Assembly: GCA_934716785.1 (NCBI GenBank)
Contig: CAKUYM010000298.1
Coordinates: 1-5,558, forward strand
Direction: 5' to 3'
Length of the DNA: 5,558 nucleotides
Origin: an uncultured Bacteroides sp.
GTDB lineage: Bacteria; Bacteroidota; Bacteroidia; Bacteroidales; Bacteroidaceae
Shown here: piece after piece, positions 1-5,558 of the stretch
Layout of the letters: each line of letters opens with the position of its first letter
How positions within the stretch are numbered: the first letter of the stretch is position 1
The notes under the pieces: generated by a model
What the model saw: only the letters and a program-made list of their open reading frames with translations
What the model was told of the DNA's origin: nothing
The model's database searches: none
Position numbers and translations under genes: made by a program

Positions 1-60
1 GGTACCTCGCAGTACAACGGTTTTCAAGACCGCCGCAATCGACCACTCTGCCACCTCTCC
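1..60 (-). tRNA. tRNA-Ser(UGA), 3' part cut off by the window edge
   Basis: On the minus strand, positions 60 to 1 read as the 5' part of a type II tRNA. There is a GGAGAGG acceptor strand, a D-arm (GCA/TGC stem with AGTGG in the loop), and a 5-bp anticodon stem whose outermost pair is G-U. The loop CTTGAAA places anticodon TGA at 26-24, so it decodes UCA-type serine codons. The start of a long variable arm (GTAC...GTAC) follows, as expected for tRNA-Ser. The rest of the variable arm, the T-arm, the 3' acceptor strand and any CCA lie beyond position 1. No base change suggests a pseudogene in the visible part. It diverges from mutS2 and has its own promoter. Confidence 0.95.
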
Positions 61-63
61 AAA

Positions 64-80
64 ACTCCTTTATCAGGAGT
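64..80 (-). repeat. Small hairpin in the tRNA-Ser leader
   Basis: ACTCCT (64-69) and AGGAGT (75-80) form a perfect 6-bp inverted repeat around a 5-nt loop. In the tRNA transcript it would lie between the predicted start near 95 and the mature 5' end at 60. It is followed by a short T run (TTTT in minus-strand sense) that abuts the tRNA. The inverted repeat is seen directly. A role in 5' processing or leader folding is inference. The T run is too short for a convincing terminator. Confidence 0.5.
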
Positions 81-100
81 ACTTCCCGTCGAAAGCGGTG

Positions 101-131
101 CAAAGGTACAAATCATTTTTAAATCTGCAAA
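101..131 (-). promoter_or_regulatory. Bacteroides-type promoter of tRNA-Ser
   Basis: In minus-strand sense, TTTG at 131-128 is followed after 19 bp by TACCTTTG at 108-101. This matches the TTTG -33 and TAnnTTTG -7 elements used by the Bacteroides primary sigma factor, at the usual spacing. It would start transcription near position 95, giving a leader of about 35 nt before the mature tRNA 5' end at 60. Confidence 0.8.
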
Positions 132-161
132 CATTCTGATATTTTTTTCGCGAATTAATCG

Positions 162-169
162 TATTTTTG
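162..169 (+). promoter_or_regulatory. mutS2: Probable -7 element of the mutS2 promoter
   Basis: TATTTTTG at 162-169 fits TAnnTTTG exactly. No clean TTTG occurs about 19 bp upstream; that region (139-148) is AT-rich with a T7 run, so the -33 element is weak or degenerate. Transcription would begin near 175-177, giving a leader of only about 20 nt. The leader carries an A9 tract (185-193) directly before the ATG and no Shine-Dalgarno motif, which is common in this phylum. Confidence 0.6.
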
Positions 170-194
170 CAGTTCATTAGCAAGAAAAAAAAAT

Positions 195-2699
195 ATGATA
201 TACCCTCAGAATTTTGAGCAAAAGATAGGATTCGATCAGATAAGACAATTATTAAAAGATAAATGTCTCAGCACTTTAGGTGAAGAGAAGGTCATTTCCA
301 TGACCTTCTCCGAACAATATGAAGAAGTAGAAGAGAGATTAAACCAGATAACTGAGTTTGTCCGCATCATTCAAGAAGAAGACGGATTTCCCGATCAGTT
401 TTTCTTTGATGTACGTCCTTCCTTGAAACGGGTACGGATAGAAGGAATGTATCTGGATGAACAGGAATTATTCGACCTGCGCCGGTCATTGGAAACAATC
501 CGAGATATCGTACGCTTTCTGCATCGGGGCAATGAGGATGAGGAAGAAAACGATACCCCCTACCCCAGTCTGAAAAGATTGGCGGGAGATATTGCCGTAT
601 TCCCGCAACTGATTGGCAAAATAGACGGTATCCTTAATAAATACGGAAAAATCAAGGACAATGCGTCTGCCGAATTATCACGCATACGCCGTGAACTCGC
701 CAGCACAATGGGCAGTATCTCCCGGTCATTGAACAGTATCCTACGCAACGCACAGTCTGAAGGATATGTAGACAAGGACGTAACTCCCACTATGCGCGAC
801 GGTCGTCTGGTAATTCCTGTCGCACCGGGGCTGAAACGGAAAATCAAAGGAATCGTGCATGATGAATCGGCAAGCGGAAAAACTGTATTTATAGAACCTG
901 CCGAAGTAGTGGAGGCCAACAACCGCATCCGCGAACTCGAAGGAGACGAACGACGCGAAATTATCCGTATCCTCACTGAGTTTTCAAATATACTCCGCCC
1001 TTCCATCCCGGAAATACTACAGTCGTATGAGTTTTTGGCAGAGGTGGACTTTATCCGTGCGAAAAGCTACTTCGCCATACAGACCAATAGCCTGAAACCC
1101 GCTGTAGAAAACGAGCAACTACTGGACTGGACAATGGCAGTGCACCCCTTGTTGCAACTTTCATTGGCCAAGCATGGTAAAAAAGTAGTGCCGCTGGATA
1201 TAGAGCTTAATCAAAAACAACGCATCCTTATCATCTCCGGCCCGAATGCCGGCGGTAAATCCGTTTGCTTAAAAACAGTCGGGCTACTACAATATATGTT
1301 ACAATGCGGCATGCTGATACCCCTACACGAGCGCAGTCATGCCGGCATATTCAGTAGTATCTTTATTGATATCGGTGATGAGCAATCTATCGAAGACGAC
1401 CTGAGTACCTACTCTTCACATCTGACCAATATGAAGGTTATGATGAAAAACTGCAATGAACGCAGTCTCATCCTGATCGATGAATTTGGTGGCGGAACGG
1501 AACCGCAGATTGGCGGTGCCATCGCCGAAGCCGTTCTGAAACGCTTCAACCAAAAGCGGACATTCGGAGTTATCACTACCCACTACCAGAATCTGAAACA
1601 TTTTGCCGAAGACCACGAAGGGGTGGTGAATGGTGCCATGCTGTACGACCGCCATCTGATGCAGGCACTTTTCCAACTGCAAATCGGAAATCCTGGAAGT
1701 TCTTTTGCCGTAGAAATCGCCCGTAAAATCGGGTTGCCGGAGGATGTTATTGCCGACGCTTCGGAAATTGTAGGAAGCGAATATATCAATGCTGACAAAT
1801 ACCTGCAGGACATTGTCCGCGACAAACGTTATTGGGAAGGAAAACGCCAGACTATCCGCCAACGGGAAAAGCACATGGAAGAAACAATTGCCCGCTATCA
1901 GTCGGAAATGGAGGAGTTGCAGAAGTCGCGAAAGGAAATTATCAGACAGGCTAAAGAGGAAGCGGAACGAATGTTGCAAGAATCGAATGCTCGTATCGAA
2001 AATACAATTCGTACCATTAAGGAAGCACAGGCCGAAAAGGAAAAAACTCGTCAGGTACGTCAGGAGTTGAACGACTTCCGAACGTCTCTGGATACATTGG
2101 CTTCCAAAGAGCAGGAAGAGAAGATTGCACGGAAAATGGAGAAGCTGAAAGAGAAGCAAGAACGAAAGAAGAACAAAAAAAATGAACCGAAAGATACAGC
2201 GTCATCTCCTTCAAGCACGCCTAAGGTCACTCCTATCGCAGTGGGTGAAAATGTAAAAATCAAAGGGCAGACCAGCGTCGGACAAGTCATGGAAATCAAT
2301 GGAAAGAATGCAATCGTCGCTTTCGGAAGTATCAAGACAACTATAAAAACAGACCGGCTCGAACGCAGCAATGCCGTTCCTAAAACTGAAGGAGCTGTCA
2401 AAAGCACTTTTGTCAGCAGTCAGACGCACGACCAGATGTATGAAAAGAAACTTAATTTCAAACAAGATATCGATGTTCGTGGAATGCGTGGAGACGAGGC
2501 GCTGCAAGCGGTCACTTATTTTATCGACGATGCAATATTGGTAGGAATGGACCGTGTACGTATTCTTCACGGCACAGGAACCGGAATACTCCGCACACTT
2601 ATCCGCCAATATCTATCCACCGTGCCCGGGGTACGTCATTATGCAGACGAACATGTACAATTCGGCGGTGCCGGCATTACGGTAGTCGATTTAGAATGA
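195..2699 (+). CDS. mutS2: MutS2 family ATPase/endonuclease with C-terminal Smr domain
   Basis: This is an 834-residue MutS2 homologue. The MutS1 mismatch-binding N-terminal domain is absent, as is normal for the family. In order it has a helical core/clamp region (about 1-300), then an ABC-type ATPase with Walker A GPNAGGKS (349-356, Lys355). A signature-like STYSSH segment, Walker B LILIDE (425-430) and the TTHY loop follow. Next come a long charged coiled coil (about 530-655), a Lys-rich linker (about 643-672), a KOW-like beta domain (about 680-725) and the Smr nuclease domain (about 757-834). Smr carries IDVRG (Asp760, Arg762), a variant of LDLR, and HGTGTG (792-797). Family members suppress recombination by cleaving branched DNA, and in Bacillus MutS2 acts on collided ribosomes; which applies here is unknown. 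It is somewhat longer than the roughly 785-residue Bacillus protein. The ATG at 195 sits just after an A9 tract and begins a typical N-terminus. Confidence 0.97.
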   Translation: MIYPQNFEQKIGFDQIRQLLKDKCLSTLGEEKVISMTFSEQYEEVEERLNQITEFVRIIQEEDGFPDQFFFDVRPSLKRVRIEGMYLDEQELFDLRRSLETIRDIVRFLHRGNEDEEENDTPYPSLKRLAGDIAVFPQLIGKIDGILNKYGKIKDNASAELSRIRRELASTMGSISRSLNSILRNAQSEGYVDKDVTPTMRDGRLVIPVAPGLKRKIKGIVHDESASGKTVFIEPAEVVEANNRIRELEGDERREIIRILTEFSNILRPSIPEILQSYEFLAEVDFIRAKSYFAIQTNSLKPAVENEQLLDWTMAVHPLLQLSLAKHGKKVVPLDIELNQKQRILIISGPNAGGKSVCLKTVGLLQYMLQCGMLIPLHERSHAGIFSSIFIDIGDEQSIEDDLSTYSSHLTNMKVMMKNCNERSLILIDEFGGGTEPQIGGAIAEAVLKRFNQKRTFGVITTHYQNLKHFAEDHEGVVNGAMLYDRHLMQALFQLQIGNPGSSFAVEIARKIGLPEDVIADASEIVGSEYINADKYLQDIVRDKRYWEGKRQTIRQREKHMEETIARYQSEMEELQKSRKEIIRQAKEEAERMLQESNARIENTIRTIKEAQAEKEKTRQVRQELNDFRTSLDTLASKEQEEKIARKMEKLKEKQERKKNKKNEPKDTASSPSSTPKVTPIAVGENVKIKGQTSVGQVMEINGKNAIVAFGSIKTTIKTDRLERSNAVPKTEGAVKSTFVSSQTHDQMYEKKLNFKQDIDVRGMRGDEALQAVTYFIDDAILVGMDRVRILHGTGTGILRTLIRQYLSTVPGVRHYADEHVQFGGAGITVVDLE

Positions 2700-2733
2700 T
2701 CTGTAAACAAAATATCTAAAACGAAAATGATAC

Positions 2734-3783
2734 ATGAAAAATAATCTGTTAAGCGAAAAGCTAATTTATACAGGAGACAGTCAGACTCCCACCCATCTTC
2801 ATCTCTGCACCTACAATGTTACCGAGATGCAGGAGAAATCCGGTGATACATTTCCATCCGTCAAAGATACATTGGACAATGCACGAATCAACTGGCTGCA
2901 AGTGCACGGATTAAAAAACACGGAAGCAATCCGGGAGATTTGCACTCATTTTGAAATTGACTTTCTCGTATTACAGGATATTTTGAACTCCAACCATCCA
3001 ACCAAAATAGAAGAACACGACAGATATATTGTTCTGATCATGAAGATATTCGTTCCTAATACGCACAAAGAAAGCGAACTGGATGAATTGCTTCAGCAAC
3101 AGGTATGTATTATCCTTGGCAGTAATTATGTGCTTACTTTTCTTGAGAAGGAAACAGACTTTTTCGATGACGTCAATTCCGCTTTACGCAACGATGTGTT
3201 GAAGATACGCAGCCGCCAGACGGATTATCTGCTTAGCGTATTATTGAACAGCGTAATGGCAAACTATATTTCAACGATTTCTTCTATCGACGATGCTCTT
3301 GAGGACTTGGAAGAAGAACTGCTCACCATCACAGACGGAAATGACATAGGTGTACAGATCCAAGCACTCCGCCGGCAGTATATGCTGATGAAGAAATCCA
3401 TCCTCCCGTTGAAGGAGCAATATGTGAAACTGCTACGCGCAGAAAACCTGCTCATCCATAAGGTGAACCGCGCCTTCTTCAATGATGTGAATGACCACTT
3501 ACAGTTTGTGCTGCAAACTATCGAAATCTGTCGGGAAACACTTTCTTCATTGGTAGATCTCTATATATCCAACAATGACCTGCGGATGAACAACATCATG
3601 AAACGGCTGACTATCGTATCTACCATTTTTATACCTCTGACCTTTTTAGCCGGAGTATGGGGGATGAATTTTAAGTGGATGCCCGAGCTGGATTGGAGAT
3701 ATGGTTATTTATCTGCCTGGTTAGTGATGGTAATTACCGGTATTATCGTATATTTGTTTTTTAGAAAGAAAAATTGGTATTAA
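2734..3783 (+). CDS. corA: CorA-type magnesium/cobalt channel
   Basis: At 349 residues this is almost the length of Thermotoga maritima CorA (351). It is an inner-membrane pentameric channel for Mg2+ (also Co2+/Ni2+). A large cytosolic domain precedes two C-terminal membrane helices, about 292-310 and 324-343. The selectivity motif GMN is at 310-312 and the MPE loop at 316-318. The tail is basic (RKKNWY). Aligned from memory with the Thermotoga protein, the regulatory Mg2+-sensing aspartates D89, D253 and D277 correspond to Asp82, Asp251 and Asp275. Pore gate residues M291, L294 and M302 correspond to Met289, Leu292 and Ile300. The residue before GMN is Trp rather than the usual Tyr. It begins 34 bp after mutS2, with no Shine-Dalgarno site. 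An out-of-frame five-codon ORF (ATG at 2727) overlaps the start and is probably meaningless. Confidence 0.96.
   Translation: MKNNLLSEKLIYTGDSQTPTHLHLCTYNVTEMQEKSGDTFPSVKDTLDNARINWLQVHGLKNTEAIREICTHFEIDFLVLQDILNSNHPTKIEEHDRYIVLIMKIFVPNTHKESELDELLQQQVCIILGSNYVLTFLEKETDFFDDVNSALRNDVLKIRSRQTDYLLSVLLNSVMANYISTISSIDDALEDLEEELLTITDGNDIGVQIQALRRQYMLMKKSILPLKEQYVKLLRAENLLIHKVNRAFFNDVNDHLQFVLQTIEICRETLSSLVDLYISNNDLRMNNIMKRLTIVSTIFIPLTFLAGVWGMNFKWMPELDWRYGYLSAWLVMVITGIIVYLFFRKKNWY
3749..3756 (+). promoter_or_regulatory. Possible internal -7 element for sdaA
   Basis: TATATTTG, inside the last codons of corA, matches TAnnTTTG and would start transcription about 40 nt before sdaA. No TTTG is present at the expected upstream spacing, and the motif falls in AT-rich codons for the second membrane helix, so a chance match is quite possible. 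Confidence 0.3.
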
Positions 3784-3802
3784 CAAAAACACTGTTTCAA
3801 TC

Positions 3803-5011
3803 ATGAAATCAATCAAAGAGCTATATAGGATAGGTACAGGCCCTTCCAGTAGCCACACAATGGGACCACGCAAAGCTGCTGAAATGTTTTTAGAGCGCCA
3901 TCCGGACGCCGCCTCTTTTAAAGTTACCCTTTATGGCAGTTTGGCCGCCACGGGGAAAGGACACATGACAGATGTCGCTATCATAGACACGCTGAGCCCT
4001 ACCGCTCCCGTGGAAATCGTATGGCAACCTAAAGTATTCCTACCTTTCCATCCGAACGGAATGACATTCGCTTCCTTTGACGCGAATAAAAAGATGACCG
4101 AAAGCTGGACTGTCTACAGCATAGGCGGCGGTGCCTTAGCCGAGAACAATGATAGCGCGACCATCGAAAGCCCGGAAGTATACGACATGAACTACATGAC
4201 CGAAATACTGCAATGGTGCGAGCGTACCGGGAAAAGTTACTGGGAATATGTGAAGGAATGCGAAGAAGAAGATATATGGGATTATCTGGCAGAAGTATGG
4301 AGCACCATGAAAGATGCCATCCATCGTGGGCTGGAAGCGGAAGGAGTGTTGCCCGGACCATTAAACCTCAGACGTAAGGCCTCCACCTATTATATACGTG
4401 CCACCGGCTACAAGCAATCCCTTCAATCCCGAGGACTTGTATTTTCATACGCTTTGGCCGTAAGTGAGGAGAACGCTTCCGGCGGAAAGATTGTAACGGC
4501 TCCAACGTGTGGTTCTTGCGGCGTTATGCCTGCCGTGCTTTATCACTTACAGAAAAGTCGCGAGTTCAGCGATACGCGTATTTTACGTGCATTGGCTACA
4601 GCCGGATTGATAGGTAATATAGTCAAGTTCAATGCCTCTATCTCAGGAGCAGAAGTAGGTTGCCAGGGAGAAGTAGGCGTTGCCTGCGCCATGGCTTCGG
4701 CAGCTGCCAATCAGTTGTTCGGAGGCAGCCCGGCACAAATCGAATATGCAGCCGAAATGGGACTCGAACACCATTTGGGCATGACATGCGACCCGGTCTG
4801 CGGTCTTGTACAAATACCCTGTATTGAACGCAACGCCTATGCTGCCGCACGTGCATTGGATGCCAATATCTATTCATCCTTCACTGATGGCATGCACCGT
4901 GTTTCATTCGACAAAGTGGTGCAGGTTATGAAACAGACCGGTCATGATCTGCCGTCACTCTATAAAGAGACAAGCGAAGGCGGACTGGCCAAGGATTATC
5001 AACAAATGTAA
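3803..5011 (+). CDS. sdaA: L-serine dehydratase (ammonia-lyase), single-chain iron-sulfur type
   Basis: This cytosolic enzyme converts L-serine to pyruvate and ammonia using a [4Fe-4S] cluster rather than PLP. The N-terminal beta domain carries GPSSSHT (13-19), YGSL and GKGH motifs and SIGGG. The alpha domain (about 150-395) carries [30 protein letters not shown] and IPCIERNA. Cys287, Cys329 and Cys340 are spaced 42 and 11 apart, matching the three cluster ligands I recall for the Legionella enzyme (343, 385, 396). At 402 residues it is about 50 shorter than E. coli SdaA (454), mainly because a loop of the beta domain after the GKGH/TD segment is missing. The C-terminus is ...DYQQM, without the terminal Cys described in the Legionella enzyme. 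It starts 19 bp after corA without a Shine-Dalgarno site, and its TAA abuts the stop of the opposing gene. Confidence 0.95.
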   Translation: MKSIKELYRIGTGPSSSHTMGPRKAAEMFLERHPDAASFKVTLYGSLAATGKGHMTDVAIIDTLSPTAPVEIVWQPKVFLPFHPNGMTFASFDANKKMTESWTVYSIGGGALAENNDSATIESPEVYDMNYMTEILQWCERTGKSYWEYVKECEEEDIWDYLAEVWSTMKDAIHRGLEAEGVLPGPLNLRRKASTYYIRATGYKQSLQSRGLVFSYALAVSEENASGGKIVTAPTCGSCGVMPAVLYHLQKSREFSDTRILRALATAGLIGNIVKFNASISGAEVGCQGEVGVACAMASAAANQLFGGSPAQIEYAAEMGLEHHLGMTCDPVCGLVQIPCIERNAYAAARALDANIYSSFTDGMHRVSFDKVVQVMKQTGHDLPSLYKETSEGGLAKDYQQM

Positions 5012-5533
5012 TCACAAAGGGGAATTTAAACTCTCAGTCGGCGGCCAATTAGTATCATCTCCGTTACTGATATCTTTTTCATGCAGTAATCCACCTTCCT
5101 GCGAGAAATAGAGCGAACGCCGCTGACTGCCCAATTTCACCTGAATAACGGATTCCACCGGATTCTGCGGGTATGTCAATACGTAAACACCCGTCACTAA
5201 CCATGCGCTATAATACGAATTAAGGAAAGCCGTATAAACAGCCGGAACCAACTGATCAATACTATCCAGTTCGTTCTCGGTCATCATCCAATTCGCATTG
5301 GTATCAAACCAAACGTCCAGTTCGTCACCAGCCACCCAGCAATCGGCTACATAATAGCCTCCCTTCATCTCCCATTCTATATTCTGTGCAGCCGGATACA
5401 ATTGCTTCAGAGCTTCAGCAATATTATCAGGCGGCACTAATGCCGGAGTATCCTCACTGTCACTACATGCGCCGAACGAGAGGGCGGTCATCATCAGCAC
5501 TACCACCCATGCAACAAACTTAATTTTCCACAT
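5012..5533 (-). CDS. PepSY-like (DUF2874) lipoprotein
   Basis: This is a 173-residue exported protein. Residues 1-22 form a signal peptide (basic start, hydrophobic core VAWVVVLMMTAL) ending in lipobox FGAC, so Cys23 should be lipidated. The mature start, CSDSED, is acidic and resembles the export signal that sends Bacteroidota lipoproteins to the cell surface. Two related units follow, the pattern of the PepSY-like family with a beta-lactamase-inhibitor-like fold. Unit 1 (about 38-90) has LYPAA and VWFDTNANWMMTE; unit 2 (about 96-155) has VESVIQVKL and LYFSQEGGLLHEK. The biochemical role of this family is unknown; binding or inhibition of a periplasmic or surface partner is only inferred from the fold. 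It converges on sdaA. Its promoter lies mostly or wholly outside the window, so its operon partners cannot be seen. Family assignment is from motif pattern alone. Confidence 0.8.
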   Translation of the reverse strand: MWKIKFVAWVVVLMMTALSFGACSDSEDTPALVPPDNIAEALKQLYPAAQNIEWEMKGGYYVADCWVAGDELDVWFDTNANWMMTENELDSIDQLVPAVYTAFLNSYYSAWLVTGVYVLTYPQNPVESVIQVKLGSQRRSLYFSQEGGLLHEKDISNGDDTNWPPTESLNSPL

Positions 5534-5535
5534 AG

Positions 5536-5545
5536 CCTTCTTCTT
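5536..5545 (-). promoter_or_regulatory. Purine-rich, SD-like stretch before the lipoprotein gene
   Basis: In minus-strand sense AAGAAGAAGG ends 2 nt before the ATG at 5533. It is the only Shine-Dalgarno-like sequence ahead of any of the four coding regions. The spacing is shorter than usual and Bacteroides initiation depends little on Shine-Dalgarno pairing, so it mainly supports this ATG as the start. Confidence 0.3.
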
Positions 5546-5558
5546 GTTTAGGTTTAGC

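Noticed and set aside
1..60. tRNA-Ser considered as an integration site for a mobile element
   Set aside because: The tRNA 3' end, where integration would occur, is outside the window, and no integrase or repeated tRNA fragment is visible.
1416..2159. Long open frame of 247 codons on the minus strand inside mutS2
   Set aside because: It lies wholly antisense to the ATPase and coiled-coil coding region of a clear MutS2. Its translation has no recognisable domain, and no initiation signal was seen, so it is a coding shadow.
2727..2744. Five-codon ORF overlapping the corA start, considered as a leader peptide
   Set aside because: It has no notable residue content or linked hairpin, and such short ORFs are expected by chance in this AT-rich gap.
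4029..4361. Minus-strand open frame of 110 codons inside sdaA
   Set aside because: It is antisense to conserved serine dehydratase coding sequence, and its translation shows no recognisable family.
195..5011. mutS2-corA-sdaA considered as a new functional system
   Set aside because: Each gene belongs to a widespread housekeeping family with intact motifs. Close spacing alone does not imply a joint function, and no accessory or mobile features surround them.
5064..5089. Inverted repeat TTACTG...CAGTAA with a T5 tract in the loop, considered as a terminator for the convergent genes
   Set aside because: The stem is only 6 bp and AT-rich, the loop is 14 nt, the T tract lies inside the loop rather than after the stem, and the repeat lies within lipoprotein codons.

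Overview
The window looks like ordinary chromosome from a Bacteroidota member, most likely Bacteroides or a close gut relative. The supporting signs are two matches to the Bacteroides -7 promoter element (TAnnTTTG), one of them with a TTTG -33 element 19 bp upstream. The three plus-strand genes also start without a Shine-Dalgarno site, behind A-rich or AT-rich leaders. A further sign is a PepSY-like lipoprotein whose mature N-terminus is acidic, a typical family of this phylum. Genus is inferred from these features; no database comparison was possible.

Layout: a tRNA-Ser(UGA) gene, cut by the left edge, runs leftward from 60. A 134-bp divergent intergenic region (61-194) holds the tRNA promoter and leader hairpin and the probable promoter of the rightward genes. 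Three complete plus-strand genes follow: mutS2 (195-2699), a corA-type metal transporter (2734-3783) and a single-chain iron-sulfur L-serine dehydratase (3803-5011). Gaps of 34 and 19 bp suggest co-transcription, although a -7-like element near the end of corA could let sdaA be transcribed separately. A complete minus-strand lipoprotein gene (5012-5533) converges on sdaA with no intergenic base between the two stop codons. Its promoter lies mostly or wholly beyond the right edge.

The three plus-strand genes do not form an obvious pathway: DNA/ribosome quality control, Mg2+ uptake and serine catabolism to pyruvate. They look like housekeeping genes sharing a transcript. I found no phage, transposon, CRISPR, defence or novel multi-gene system. 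The details most worth checking are an A8 tract in mutS2, where a -1 slip ends at once in TGA just before the KOW and Smr domains, and a serine dehydratase that keeps the three cluster cysteines but ends in Met where a characterised homologue ends in a cluster-binding Cys.
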